From NCBI GenBank assembly GCA_021413965.1, contig JAIOPI010000038.1, forward strand, positions 27,484-91,483: a DNA stretch of 64,000 bases, in the 5' to 3' direction. The stretch comes from Lentisphaerota bacterium. Its GTDB lineage: Bacteria; Verrucomicrobiota; Kiritimatiellia; UBA8416; JAIOPI01. Position 1 is the stretch's first letter. Every line of letters starts with the position of its first letter. The position numbers and the translations under genes were made by a program. Shown in pieces: positions 1-8,797 of the stretch. Under the pieces are notes generated by a model that was not told where the DNA came from, did no database searches, and was given only the letters and a program-made list of their open reading frames with translations.

Positions 1-198
1 CACCAGCAGGCGGTCCACGCCAAGGAAGTTGCGATCGGGGTGGCCCGCGGCGCGCGCCAGCAGGAAGCGCCCCTTGCCGCAACCGAGGTCGACTTCCATC
101 GGCTGCGCAGTGGGGAAGCATTCCCCGATCCGCAGCGTCTCCGTCCAGGAGGCGGGCGTGATGAAGGTGGTGGGAAGCGGGGGCGCGTCGTTCGACAC
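1..198 (-). CDS. trmB: tRNA (guanine-N7-)-methyltransferase, N-terminal part
   Basis: The first 66 residues of a TrmB-type methyltransferase are visible; the rest lies beyond the left edge. TrmB adds a methyl group from SAM to N7 of G46 in tRNA. The SAM-binding motif EVDLGCGKGRFLLARA is seen at about residues 35-50, followed by HPDRNFLGVD, the usual TrmB continuation. I chose the GTG at 198-196; no ATG lies between it and the motif except one directly in front of EVDLG, which would cut the domain. The gene starts 11 bp after the stop of the small upstream gene on the same strand, so the two are probably cotranscribed. The family call is firm; the exact start is less so. Confidence 0.85.
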   Translation of the reverse strand, partial: MSNDAPPLPTTFITPASWTETLRIGECFPTAQPMEVDLGCGKGRFLLARAAGHPDRNFLGVDRLLV

Positions 199-209
199 TG
201 GCGGATCGC

Positions 210-569
210 CTATCTGCCGAAGAGTCGGCTCAGCCAGCTGCCGCCACCCTTGGCGGCGCGCTCCATGCGGGCATCGATGAAATCGAGCGCGAAGATCTGA
301 AACCCCTGTGAGCCAACGGAGGGCTTGTACTTCTTGGCAGCCGTGAACAGCCCGTTCTTGCCGGCCTCGATGTAGCGGTTGATTGTGGCCACGTCGCTGG
401 CGCGTTTCTCGGCAAGCTGCTGCAGCAGGGGCATGAATTCCCGAACGAGGTTGTTCTTCGAGTTCCAATCGCCGCGCTTGGCGCCCAGGATGTCCGCCTC
501 CAGCACCCGCGCCTGGGACGCGCGCTTCGCGTTCGGCCCCTGCGGTCCCATATTAAGCGAAATCTTCAT
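210..569 (-). CDS. Small hypothetical protein
   Basis: A 119-residue protein that I do not recognise. It is basic and probably soluble, with no signal peptide or membrane segment. The N-terminus (MKISLNMGPQGPNAKRAS) looks disordered, the middle is helical and charged, and it ends in a short Gly/Ser/Arg tail (SWLSRLFGR). The ATG at 569 is preceded by a strong GGAGG about 7 bp upstream on the minus strand, which favours it over the more distal start at 608. It lies directly upstream of trmB on the same strand and diverges from lpxK with a 72-bp gap. Reading frame, ribosome binding site and spacing all argue for a real gene, but no function can be assigned. Confidence 0.7.
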   Translation of the reverse strand: MKISLNMGPQGPNAKRASQARVLEADILGAKRGDWNSKNNLVREFMPLLQQLAEKRASDVATINRYIEAGKNGLFTAAKKYKPSVGSQGFQIFALDFIDARMERAAKGGGSWLSRLFGR

Positions 570-641
570 TGGGTTCCCTCCGGCGCTTGTCAGGCCAATT
601 TGAATCAATTAGTGTGCCTAAAAGGGTGGTATTGCGTCAAG

Positions 642-1826
642 ATGAAGCGCAGGTGGAAATATCGGCTGGAGCGCTTCGAGCGCTATGTGGTGGGGCTGAT
701 TCAGGATCGCCACGACGGGTTGCCCCTGACCCGCGGGGAGCGTCTCTTCCTGGATTTCCTGCGGTCGCTGTCCCGGCTCTACCGCACCATCATCCAGGCC
801 CGGCACTTCGTCTATGCCAAGGGCCTCATCCGGCATCACACCCTCGGCTGCCAGGTGATCAGTGTCGGCAACCTGACCGTGGGCGGCACGGGCAAGACTC
901 CCGTCGTGGAAGTGTTCGCGCGCGAGCTGCAGAAGGAAGGGCGGCGGGTGGCCATCCTCAGCCGCGGCTACAAGAAGGAAGAGCCGCCCTGGGGCACGCG
1001 TGTGCTCGACCGGTTTCTCGGGCGCGACAAGCGCCAGCCGCCGCGCATCGTCTCCGACGGCAAGACCCTGCTGCTGGACTCCGCCATGAGCGGTGACGAG
1101 CCGTACATGCTGGCGTCCAACCTTCCCAATGTCTGCGTGCTGGTGGATCGGGACCGCGTGAAAAGCGGCAAGTACGCCATCAACAAGCTCGGCTGCGACA
1201 CGCTGGTGCTGGATGACGGGTTTCAGTACCTGGCGCTGAAGCCGCGCGTGCAGATTGTGCTGGTCGATCGCACGAATCCCTTCGGCAATGAGCACTGCCT
1301 GCCCCGCGGCATCCTGCGCGAGCCGGTCAAGAACATCCGCCGCGCGGACTTCATCTTCATCACGAAATCGAATGGCACGGGCATCGAAGAACTGAAGGCC
1401 AAGCTTCGGCAGCACAATCAGCACGCGGAAATCATCGAGTGCAAGCACTGCCCGCGGTACGTGCAGAATCTTTACACGTCCGAACAGCAGCCGTTGGAGT
1501 TCCTGAAGGACCGCCGGATCGTGGCCGTGTCGGCCATTGCCGCGCCCAAGGGCTTCGAGAGCGAGCTCGAGCGCCTCGGCGCCCGGATTCTGCGACGCTT
1601 TGCCTTTGCGGATCATCACCGCTACTCGCAGCAGGAAATCATCGACACGATCAACAGCGCCAAGGTCCTGGGGGCTGAGGCGATCATTACGACGGAGAAG
1701 GACGCGGTTCGCTTTCCGCGTCTGGACCGGCGCGACGTTCCCGTCTACTTCCTGCGCGTGGACATCGAGATCCTGAGCGGCAAGGAAGATTTCCGCTCGT
1801 GCATCGCCCGCATCTGCTTCCGCTAG
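642..1826 (+). CDS. lpxK: Tetraacyldisaccharide 4'-kinase
   Basis: LpxK phosphorylates the 4' position of the tetraacyldisaccharide precursor to give lipid IVA, a late step of lipid A synthesis at the inner face of the inner membrane. The Walker A region of the family is clear (VGNLTVGGTGKTPVVE, about residues 75-90), as is the LDDGFQ motif near residue 190. At 394 residues it is slightly longer than the usual 320-350. I start at ATG 642, just before the basic amphipathic helix that anchors the enzyme to the membrane; in-frame TTG 600 and GTG 612 are possible but have no better signals. waaF follows 113 bp downstream, consistent with an LPS cluster. Confidence 0.93.
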   Translation: MKRRWKYRLERFERYVVGLIQDRHDGLPLTRGERLFLDFLRSLSRLYRTIIQARHFVYAKGLIRHHTLGCQVISVGNLTVGGTGKTPVVEVFARELQKEGRRVAILSRGYKKEEPPWGTRVLDRFLGRDKRQPPRIVSDGKTLLLDSAMSGDEPYMLASNLPNVCVLVDRDRVKSGKYAINKLGCDTLVLDDGFQYLALKPRVQIVLVDRTNPFGNEHCLPRGILREPVKNIRRADFIFITKSNGTGIEELKAKLRQHNQHAEIIECKHCPRYVQNLYTSEQQPLEFLKDRRIVAVSAIAAPKGFESELERLGARILRRFAFADHHRYSQQEIIDTINSAKVLGAEAIITTEKDAVRFPRLDRRDVPVYFLRVDIEILSGKEDFRSCIARICFR

Positions 1827-1939
1827 CCGCCGCGGCGACCCGCGCCGGGCGGACATGGCACGGCGGCCCCTGGCGGAGACGCTCCCGCGCCGCGGCTTGT
1901 GGCTCGACTCCGGGGGTGGCTTTTTTGCATTGTGCGGGG

Positions 1940-2989
1940 ATGCGCACAGACACCAGCGAATCCTTGACCCGTCCGCCCCGCCGTGTGGCGGTGTGCGCGC
2001 CGAACTGGCTGGGGGACTGCATCATGGCCATGCCGGCCCTGCAGGCCTTCTGCCGGCGGACGCCGGGTGTCGCCATCACGGTGCTGACCAAGCCGGGGTT
2101 GGTGCCGCTCTGGCGCATGCATGCGGATGTGGGCGCCATGGTGGAATTGCATGAGGGGAGCCGCGGCGCGGGTCGAGCAGCACGGGCGCTGGCGGCGGCC
2201 GGCGTCGAGGTCGCGTACGTGCTGCCGAACTCCTTTCGCTCGGCCCTGATCCCCATGCTCGCCCGGATTGCTCCTCGCGTCGGGTTGCGTGGCCACCGCC
2301 CGCCCGTGATGCTGACGCGCGTCGTGCAGCCGCCTGCCGCCCCCGGGCGGAAACATCAGGTCTGGGAGTATCTGGCCATCTTCGGCGCGGCCGATGTGTC
2401 GGACGTCGAGCCGCCGCGCCTGCAGATTCCGGCCGAAGCCGCCGCAGCCGTGGCGAGCCGTTTCGGGCTTGGCCGCGGGGCGGTCGAGCCGGTGATCGGC
2501 ATCCTGCCCGGCGCCGCATACGGCCCTTCGAAACGCTGGCCGGCCACGCACTTTATTCGTGCCGCCCGGGCGCTCGTCGAGCGCGCGGGCGTGCGCGTGC
2601 TGGTGTTGGGCAGCAAGGGCGAGCAGTCCGTCTGCGCGGAAGTGGCCGCGGGCATCGGTCCGCGCGCTATGAATCTCGCCGGGGCCACGACACTCCCGGA
2701 ACTCGCCGCGGTGCTGGCGGACTGCCGCGTGGTGATCTGCAATGACAGCGGGGGCATGCATCTGTCCGCCGCCGTGGGCACGCCCGTGGTCGCCATCTTC
2801 GGCCTCACGGATCCCGGTAAAACCGGACCGCTGGGCACCGGACACCGCCTCGTCCAGCGCGAGGGCGTGGTCCAGTCACGCGATTTGAAGCGCGACTCGC
2901 CGGAGGCGCGCGAGGTGCTGGCGTCCATTACCCCGGAGCGCGTGATTACCGACGCCATGGCGGCACTGGCAGCAGGGCGGCGGCCATGA
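1940..2989 (+). CDS. waaF: ADP-heptose:LPS heptosyltransferase (GT9)
   Basis: A glycosyltransferase family 9 enzyme of 349 residues, normal for heptosyltransferase II. It would add heptose to the LPS inner core in the cytoplasm. Visible landmarks are the N-terminal PNWLGDCIMAMPALQAF (about residues 21-37), the donor-site region PGAAYGPSKRWP (about 189-200) and CNDSGGMHLSAAVGTPVVAI (about 267-286). The long upstream open frame from 1799 overlaps lpxK and is not coding; ATG 1940 is the first start that gives a normal N-terminus. Its stop overlaps the murJ start (ATGA), so the two are translationally coupled. WaaF versus WaaC cannot be settled from motifs alone. Confidence 0.85.
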   Translation: MRTDTSESLTRPPRRVAVCAPNWLGDCIMAMPALQAFCRRTPGVAITVLTKPGLVPLWRMHADVGAMVELHEGSRGAGRAARALAAAGVEVAYVLPNSFRSALIPMLARIAPRVGLRGHRPPVMLTRVVQPPAAPGRKHQVWEYLAIFGAADVSDVEPPRLQIPAEAAAAVASRFGLGRGAVEPVIGILPGAAYGPSKRWPATHFIRAARALVERAGVRVLVLGSKGEQSVCAEVAAGIGPRAMNLAGATTLPELAAVLADCRVVICNDSGGMHLSAAVGTPVVAIFGLTDPGKTGPLGTGHRLVQREGVVQSRDLKRDSPEAREVLASITPERVITDAMAALAAGRRP

Positions 2990-4572
2990 AGCCATCGGTG
3001 CTGTTGCGGTCCACGGCGATCGTTGGCGCGGGCACGGCGCTGAGCCGGCTGCTGGGCTTTGTGCGCGAAATGTTGATGGCGTGGCTCTTCGGCACCTCGC
3101 TCGCCAAGTCCGCCTTCGATGTGGCGTTCCGCATCCCGAACCTGTTCCGGCGGCTCTTTGGCGAGGGCGCGCTGTCTGCGGCGTTCATTCCCGTCTTTAC
3201 GGAGACGTTGAAGCGAGACGGCAAGGAAGAGGCTGGGCTGCTGGTGTCGCGGGTGGCGTCGCTGCTGGCGGCGGTGCTGTCGGTGATCGTGGGCGTGTCG
3301 ATCCTGGTGATTTGGGGCGTGGAGCAGGTCGTGCCGCTGGGCGAACGCAGTGCCGCGGTCCTGCCGCTGCTGCGGATCATGTTGCCCTACACCCTGTTCA
3401 TCTGTCTCGCCGCGCTGTCCATGGGCGTGCTGAATTCGCTCGGTTACTTTGCCGTCCCCGCGCTCGCCCCGGTCATCCTCAACCTGGTGTGGACCGGCGC
3501 GCTGATCTGGATCTGCCCCCGCCTGGGCGGCACGCCCGCGGAGCAAATCACCTGGCTGGCGTGGAGCATCCTGCTGGCCGGTGCGCTGCAGTTGCTGGCG
3601 CAGATCCCCGTCTTGCGACGCTGCGGCATCGCGGTGCGTCCCCACCTGCACTGGAAGGACGTTCGCGTGCAGCGCGTGCTGCTCCTGATGGGCCCCGCGG
3701 CGCTGGGCCTCGGCGTCTACCAGGTCAACACGGTCATCGACGGGGTGCTCGCGCTGTTCGTCGGCAGCTGGGCCCCGGCGGCCCTGACGTACGCGGAGCG
3801 CCTCATCTACCTGCCGCTGGGGATCATTGCGACGGCGCTGGGAACGGTGCTGCTGCCGGCCTTCTCGCAGCACGCGGCGGCCGACCGCCACGACCAGATC
3901 GGTGTCACGTTGCGTCACTCGCTGCGCGGCATCCTGCTGGCCATGACGCCGGCCGCGGTGGGTTTGCTCGTGCTGGTGAATCCCATCGTGCGCCTCTCGT
4001 ATGTCTGGGGCGGAGGCAAATTCGATGCGCTTTCCACCCTGCAGACGTCGCGCGCCGTCGCCTTCTACTGTCCGGGACTCATTGTTTTCAGCATTTACAA
4101 GGTGATGGTGCCGGCTTTCTATGCACTGAAGGATACGCGCAACCCGGTGCGTGTCGGCTTGTGGGCCGTCCTGGTAAACTTCTGCCTGAACATTCTGTTC
4201 ATCCTGACCTGGCCGGAGGGGTATCAACATGCGGGACTGGCTTTCGCCACGGTGCTCGCCAGCGTCTTCAATTGCATCGTGCTCGGCCGCATGCTGCAAC
4301 ATCGCATCGGGGACCCTGGATGGCGCCGCATTGGCCGGACGGGGGTGCGCGCCCTCGCCGGTTCCAGTTTGATGGGGGCGGCCGCGTGGTACTGCCAGCG
4401 CATCGTGGAGGCGCATCTGGTTGCGCGTGGGCTGGTGGACAAGCTGTCTCAGACCATCAGCGTGGGTGTCGCCATTGCGCTGGCCATGGCGGTCTACCTG
4501 GCCTGGCTGGCGGTCACCGGCCGCGCCGATCTCGCCATGCTCCTGCAAGCGCGTCGCCGCCGTCGCGGGTAA
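2986..4572 (+). CDS. murJ: Lipid II flippase MurJ
   Basis: A 528-residue polytopic membrane protein of the MurJ (MviN) family, which moves lipid II across the inner membrane for peptidoglycan synthesis. The N-terminal pattern GTALSRLLGFVREMLMAWLF followed by a segment with FRIPNLFRRLFGEGALSAAF is diagnostic for MurJ. About 14 hydrophobic segments are spread over the whole length, which matches the family. The start overlaps the waaF stop by 4 bp. Linking an LPS-core transferase to the peptidoglycan flippase suggests coordinated envelope growth, but that is inference. About 76 bp of non-coding DNA follow before the oxidoreductase gene. Confidence 0.95.
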   Translation: MKPSVLLRSTAIVGAGTALSRLLGFVREMLMAWLFGTSLAKSAFDVAFRIPNLFRRLFGEGALSAAFIPVFTETLKRDGKEEAGLLVSRVASLLAAVLSVIVGVSILVIWGVEQVVPLGERSAAVLPLLRIMLPYTLFICLAALSMGVLNSLGYFAVPALAPVILNLVWTGALIWICPRLGGTPAEQITWLAWSILLAGALQLLAQIPVLRRCGIAVRPHLHWKDVRVQRVLLLMGPAALGLGVYQVNTVIDGVLALFVGSWAPAALTYAERLIYLPLGIIATALGTVLLPAFSQHAAADRHDQIGVTLRHSLRGILLAMTPAAVGLLVLVNPIVRLSYVWGGGKFDALSTLQTSRAVAFYCPGLIVFSIYKVMVPAFYALKDTRNPVRVGLWAVLVNFCLNILFILTWPEGYQHAGLAFATVLASVFNCIVLGRMLQHRIGDPGWRRIGRTGVRALAGSSLMGAAAWYCQRIVEAHLVARGLVDKLSQTISVGVAIALAMAVYLAWLAVTGRADLAMLLQARRRRRG

Positions 4573-4648
4573 CGGCACGTCCCAGCCTTGGAGAGCCATC
4601 TGATTTGCCATTGTGCCGGCAGGGCCCCTCCCGTATGCTCGCGTCAGC

Positions 4649-5647
4649 ATGAGCGCAACCTTTCGAGCATTGTTGGTCGAGGAAGTCGCCGGCGGCAAGT
4701 TCGAGCGGCACGTTGGCGCTCGGGCGATGGAGGACCTGCCGGCTGGCGACGTGGTGGTCCGTGTCCGCTTCTCCGCGCTCAATTACAAGGATTGCCTGTC
4801 GGCCACCGGTCACAAAGGCGTGACGCGCCGCTACCCGCACACACCCGGAATCGACGCCGCCGGCGAGGTCGTGTCCAGCTCGGCGAGCAGCGTGGCCGTC
4901 GGTTCCGAGGTGATCGTCACGGGCCACGACCTGGGCATGAACACGGCGGGTGGACTTGCGGAATACATCCGCGTGCCCGCCGGCTGGGTGGTGCCGCTGC
5001 CCTCCGGCCTGACGCCGCGTGAAGCCATGATTCTGGGAACGGCCGGCCTGACCGCCGCGCAGAGCGTGGAAGCCATCCAGGAGGGGGGCATCAAGGCGGA
5101 TGTGGGGCCCATCCTGGTCACGGGCGCCACGGGCGGCGTGGGGTGTCTGGCCGTGACGCTTCTGGCGCAGGCCGGCTACTCGGTGACGGGTGCCACCGGC
5201 AAGGGCGATCGCCACGGATGGCTGCGTGAACTGGGCGCCGCGGATGTCATTGTGCGTGATACCATCCTCGGCCCGCCTGACCGCCCGCTGCTGTCGGGCA
5301 CCTGGGCCGGTGCCGTCGACACCGTGGGCGGGGCCTTTCTCGATGCCGCCCTGCGGTCGTCGCGACGGGGTGGGGTGGTGGTGGCGTGCGGCCTGGTGGC
5401 CTCGGCGCGACTGGAGACCAATGTCTATCCGTTCATCCTGCGCGGGGTTCGCCTGCAGGGCGTGGATACCGCTGAGCTGTCGCGTGCGCAGCGGCAGCGG
5501 CTGTGGCGCAAGCTGGCCGGCGTGTGGCGTCCGGCCACGTTCGACAAGATTGCTCATGAGATCGGACTGGATGACGTGAGTGTGTGGATCGGGCGCATGC
5601 TGGCCGGGCAGGTCGTGGGGCGGATCGTGGTCAAGCTGGGCGGGTAG
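4649..5647 (+). CDS. Acrylyl-CoA reductase / YhdH-type quinone oxidoreductase
   Basis: A 332-residue zinc-independent medium-chain dehydrogenase/reductase of the YhdH/AcuI subgroup, an NADPH-dependent enzyme that reduces acrylyl-CoA to propionyl-CoA in characterised members. The N-terminal half is the GroES-like catalytic domain (HTPGIDAAGEVV and GHDLGMNTAGGLAEYIRVPA). The Rossmann motif ILVTGATGGVGCLAVTLL follows in the middle, and the subgroup signature PFILRGVRLQGVDTAE is near residue 265. ATG 4649 fits the family N-terminus, although no clear Shine-Dalgarno sequence precedes it. There is no obvious functional link to the murJ gene upstream or the membrane protein downstream. The substrate in this organism is not known. 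Confidence 0.85.
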   Translation: MSATFRALLVEEVAGGKFERHVGARAMEDLPAGDVVVRVRFSALNYKDCLSATGHKGVTRRYPHTPGIDAAGEVVSSSASSVAVGSEVIVTGHDLGMNTAGGLAEYIRVPAGWVVPLPSGLTPREAMILGTAGLTAAQSVEAIQEGGIKADVGPILVTGATGGVGCLAVTLLAQAGYSVTGATGKGDRHGWLRELGAADVIVRDTILGPPDRPLLSGTWAGAVDTVGGAFLDAALRSSRRGGVVVACGLVASARLETNVYPFILRGVRLQGVDTAELSRAQRQRLWRKLAGVWRPATFDKIAHEIGLDDVSVWIGRMLAGQVVGRIVVKLGG

Positions 5648-5664
5648 CGCGGCAGCTGAAACGC

Positions 5665-8223
5665 ATGAACGTGATCAGTCGCATTCGAAATGCCTTGGGC
5701 GCGGCACACGCCCCCACGACAGAGGAGGACGCCTTCATCGAGCTGCTCCTGGCGCGGCTGATGCTTGGCGCGGGCGTTCTCTTTGTCATTTACCTTCTGT
5801 TGCCTACGCTGCAGCCCGGCATGCTCGCGGCGGGCGATGACACCATTCACAGTGCCTACACCCTCGAAAGTGCGCGGCTCTGGCAGGCGTACGGGCACCT
5901 GTTCGACTGGACGACGATTTTCGGGCTGGGAGAGCCCATCTACATCTTCCGCCCGCCCGGGTTCTATTTTGCGGTGCTGGGCTTGCACGTGCTCAGCGGG
6001 GGCGCCCTGTCCGTCATGTTCGCGCACAAGCTGGCCTACGTGCTCGCGCTCGCGCTGTACCCCACCGCGATCTATTACCTCCTGTGGAAATTCCGATTCC
6101 CGCCGCTGTTGCGCGGGATTGCCGCGCTCCTGGCCTTCGGCGGGATCAGCACGTTTGGCCACACGCTCGACGCCTATTACAACCTGGGGCTGGCCAAGCA
6201 GGCCTTTGCCATTCTGCTCTTCCCGTTCGCGCTGGGAACACTGCACGGCATCGTGACGCGCCATGAGCGCCTGCTGCCGGGCGCCGTCCTGTTCGGACTC
6301 ATGTTCCTGAGTCATCCGTACATGGGCTGGTCATTCTGCCTGATCGCAGGCGCGTACGTGTTGACCGCCTGCCTGGCCCGCCCCTCCGACTGGCGCTGGT
6401 GGCGCCAGGTCGTGCTGCGCACCGGAACGATGATCGGGGCCGGTCTCGCGCTGATCGCCTTTTGGCTGGTGCCCTTCTACGCGTCGCAGGAAATCCAGCT
6501 CACGAGTCCCTACAGCAGTTCCCGCCGTGAAGGGTTTGCCATCGTCACCGACACGGCGGCCGGCACGCTGCGCCATCTTGTGCGCGGCAGCATGTTCGAC
6601 CGCTCGCCCAGCGCGGACCCGGCCGACGTGTTTGGCGGCAAGTCGGACTGGGCCTGGCGCCCCAACCCGGGGCACGGCCGGTGGCCCGTGCTGAGCTGGT
6701 TCAGCCTGGCCGGGGCCGTGCTGCTGATGGTGCGCGGGCGAAACCGGCGCGATGCGTTCTTCGTGAATGCGTGGGTGTTGTGCCTGATGATCTTCATGGG
6801 GCCCGACGACATGCGCTGGCTGCTGCACGTTCCCGCGCAGAACCAGTTCCAGTACCTGCATTTCATTCCGTTCCCGGAACTCTTCACCATCTGCCTGGCG
6901 GCCATTGGCATCCATGGGCTCGCGGCCGGAGCCTGGGCCCGCCTCATCGCGCCTTGCTGCAGGCGCTGGCCGCGCGTGCAGGTGCCGGCCTATGCCGTCA
7001 CGGTGCTGGCGTGCGCGCTCCCGTTCGTGGGCAACGTCCTGCAGGAACGCCGCGCGTACAGCCTCGACAAGCTGCGCAATCGGGTCTTTGAAATCGGACC
7101 GGACGAGCAGACCGCCTGGAGTCTGGCCAATGAATCGAACCGGGGATTCAAGGCCTGCACGGATTACCTGCGGCGCGAGCTGGCGCCGTACGAACGCTTT
7201 TATGGCTCGCCCACCAAGGTCCACGCCGGTGCCGAGATTTTCCATTTCTCCGTGGCGCCCGCCTACATGGGTCGCACGGATTTGATCTCGCCGCTCTTCG
7301 GCGGGCTTGTCGGCGGCGTGAACCACATCGTGCATACCGGGGAGTTTCGATTTGAACTCTGGAAAAGCGCCATCATGCTCGACCTGCTGCGCGTGGGGGC
7401 CGTCGTGATGAGTGCGCCCAACGAGGAGAATTTCCCCTACAACCCGGCCGTGTTTGTGGACCGGGTGCGCTTCCCGCGCTGGACGGTCTACAAGGCGCCG
7501 TCGAGCGGGCCGTGTGGCGCCAGCACGCGCAAGCCCATCCTCTTCGTTGGCGGCGCCCGCGACTGGGAAGGCGCGTGCGAGGCGTGGCTCGCGAAGGTGC
7601 AAACCCTGCGCGACCTCGACGCGTTTCAGGCGCTGCCGTTCATCGCCTGGGAGCAGCGCCCGCGCCGTGGCCGCGCGGATTGCCTGCCGCTCAGCCAGTG
7701 CGCCGCCATCTACGTGGCGGACGGCATGCTGGATCCCGAACGCTTTTTCCAGCCCGGCGAGTTGGAGGCGTTTCGCGCGGCGGGCGGGACGATTCTCTTC
7801 CGCCCGTCACGCTTTCACCTGGGCCTCCCCGCGTGGGCCACGCAGTCGGTCAAGGGCGTGCAGGACATCCGCCTTGAGGACTATGCGATGGCCACGCATC
7901 CGGCACCCGTGGGCATTTCGCCGCTCGCGGAAAGCCAGGGCCGGCAGGCGGTGTCGGTCACCGCTTCAGTGCCCTGCCTCCTGTACCAGAAGATGGCCTA
8001 TTATCGCGGCTGGCACGCGACCGTGGACGGCCAGGCCGTTGCCAACATCGGCGCGAGCCCGGGCTTCAATGCGTGCTGGGTCCCGGCCGGCACGCACGAG
8101 GTCGAGTTTCACTATACGGGCGCGAACGGCGCCGGTGCGGGCTGGGCAGTGTCGGCAATGGCGCTTGCGGCGCTGGCGGGCGAAGCGGCGCGACGCCGCC
8201 GAACAACGGGACCGGTGACATGA
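5665..8223 (+). CDS. Large GT-C-like membrane protein (YfhO-type)
   Basis: An 852-residue polytopic membrane protein. Many hydrophobic segments fill the first 480 residues, and a large extracytoplasmic domain follows. The first loop has an acidic DD pair (AAGDDTIHS), the position where GT-C glycosyltransferases carry catalytic acids. The C-terminus has a motif typical of YfhO-like and 6-pyruvoyl-tetrahydropterin-synthase-related membrane proteins (YYRGWHATVDGQAV, then VPAGTHEVEFHY). A polyprenyl-phosphate-dependent sugar transfer outside the inner membrane is plausible in this polysaccharide cluster, but neither donor nor acceptor can be named. The start at 5665 lies 17 bp after the previous gene and gives a short cytoplasmic N-terminus before the first membrane helix. 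Confidence 0.7.
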   Translation: MNVISRIRNALGAAHAPTTEEDAFIELLLARLMLGAGVLFVIYLLLPTLQPGMLAAGDDTIHSAYTLESARLWQAYGHLFDWTTIFGLGEPIYIFRPPGFYFAVLGLHVLSGGALSVMFAHKLAYVLALALYPTAIYYLLWKFRFPPLLRGIAALLAFGGISTFGHTLDAYYNLGLAKQAFAILLFPFALGTLHGIVTRHERLLPGAVLFGLMFLSHPYMGWSFCLIAGAYVLTACLARPSDWRWWRQVVLRTGTMIGAGLALIAFWLVPFYASQEIQLTSPYSSSRREGFAIVTDTAAGTLRHLVRGSMFDRSPSADPADVFGGKSDWAWRPNPGHGRWPVLSWFSLAGAVLLMVRGRNRRDAFFVNAWVLCLMIFMGPDDMRWLLHVPAQNQFQYLHFIPFPELFTICLAAIGIHGLAAGAWARLIAPCCRRWPRVQVPAYAVTVLACALPFVGNVLQERRAYSLDKLRNRVFEIGPDEQTAWSLANESNRGFKACTDYLRRELAPYERFYGSPTKVHAGAEIFHFSVAPAYMGRTDLISPLFGGLVGGVNHIVHTGEFRFELWKSAIMLDLLRVGAVVMSAPNEENFPYNPAVFVDRVRFPRWTVYKAPSSGPCGASTRKPILFVGGARDWEGACEAWLAKVQTLRDLDAFQALPFIAWEQRPRRGRADCLPLSQCAAIYVADGMLDPERFFQPGELEAFRAAGGTILFRPSRFHLGLPAWATQSVKGVQDIRLEDYAMATHPAPVGISPLAESQGRQAVSVTASVPCLLYQKMAYYRGWHATVDGQAVANIGASPGFNACWVPAGTHEVEFHYTGANGAGAGWAVSAMALAALAGEAARRRRTTGPVT

Positions 8224-8234
8224 ACGCGTTGATG

Positions 8235-8340
8235 ACCCACCCCGCCCTGCGGGCACCCCTCCCTGGAGGGGATCGAAGGCTTGGTATCGTGTTCTGGATG
8301 ATCCCCTCCCCGGGAGGGGGGCCCGCAGGGCGGGGTGGGT
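8235..8340. repeat. Long inverted repeat, MITE/REP-like hairpin
   Basis: Two arms of 40-41 bp (8235-8274 and 8300-8340) are almost perfect reverse complements, separated by a 25-bp loop. The outer ends read ACCCACCCCGCCCTGCGGG and its complement. Each arm also contains an inner short palindrome (CCCTCCCTGGAGGG on the left, CCCTCCCCGGGAGGG on the right). The unit starts 11 bp after the stop of the membrane-protein gene and ends 55 bp before the next start. It could be a non-autonomous mobile or REP-type element, or act as a strong transcript hairpin between the two genes. Confidence 0.85.
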
Positions 8341-8395
8341 GTTCGCCGAATCAGGATTCCGCTTTTTCCCATGCAGGTCGGCCGGGAGTGTGCTC

Positions 8396-8797
8396 ATGAT
8401 CGGACCAATTGCAGCAGTGACGCGTGACGGACGCGGCCCTTGGGTCATGATCCTGCCGGCCGTCATCGGTCTGGTGTGGATGGTGACGCTGTACGTGCGG
8501 CAGGCTGTCTATGACGTGCCGGTTCCGACGAAGCCCCTGCCGGGAGATGTCGTGCCCGCCTCGGGGCTCGATCTGCTCTGGAACGAATCCGCCGATGGGG
8601 CAGCCGAGGCGCGGGTGCAAGTGGCCACGGACCGCCGGTTCCGCAACATCGTGTTCGAGGAGCGCTGCGCGTGCTTTTCGCTGCGCCGCACCGTGCCGCT
8701 GATTCCCGGTGCGACTTATTACTGGCGCGTGCAGCGCGTACGCCCGGGGCACACCAGCCCCTGGACCCTGCCGGTTCGCTTTGAGGTGGAGCCATGA
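8396..8797 (+). CDS. Membrane-anchored protein with fibronectin-III-like domain
   Basis: A 133-residue protein with one N-terminal membrane helix (WVMILPAVIGLVWMVTLYV, about residues 15-33) and a small extracytoplasmic beta domain. The stretch ASGLDLLWNES, then TYYWRVQRVRPGHTSPWTLP, resembles the ends of a fibronectin type III fold, where the second motif is the usual last strands. It may bind or position a glycan or a partner protein at the periplasmic face. ATG 8396 was chosen because it lies outside the upstream inverted repeat. The stop overlaps the next glycosyltransferase start by 4 bp (ATGA), so it belongs to the same operon. Function unknown. Confidence 0.65.
   Translation: MIGPIAAVTRDGRGPWVMILPAVIGLVWMVTLYVRQAVYDVPVPTKPLPGDVVPASGLDLLWNESADGAAEARVQVATDRRFRNIVFEERCACFSLRRTVPLIPGATYYWRVQRVRPGHTSPWTLPVRFEVEP

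Noticed and set aside
1799..1939. N-terminal extension of waaF
   Set aside because: It overlaps the lpxK end and encodes an Arg/Gly-rich stretch unlike GT9 proteins.
4611..4639. Promoter TTGTGC-17-TATGCT before the oxidoreductase gene
   Set aside because: Only 3 of 6 and 4 of 6 bases match, and transcription would start almost at the ATG; too weak to list.
2356..4782. Minus-strand open frame of 808 codons
   Set aside because: It is antisense to waaF and murJ, has an Arg/His/Gln-rich composition typical of shadow frames in GC-rich DNA, and shows no domain.
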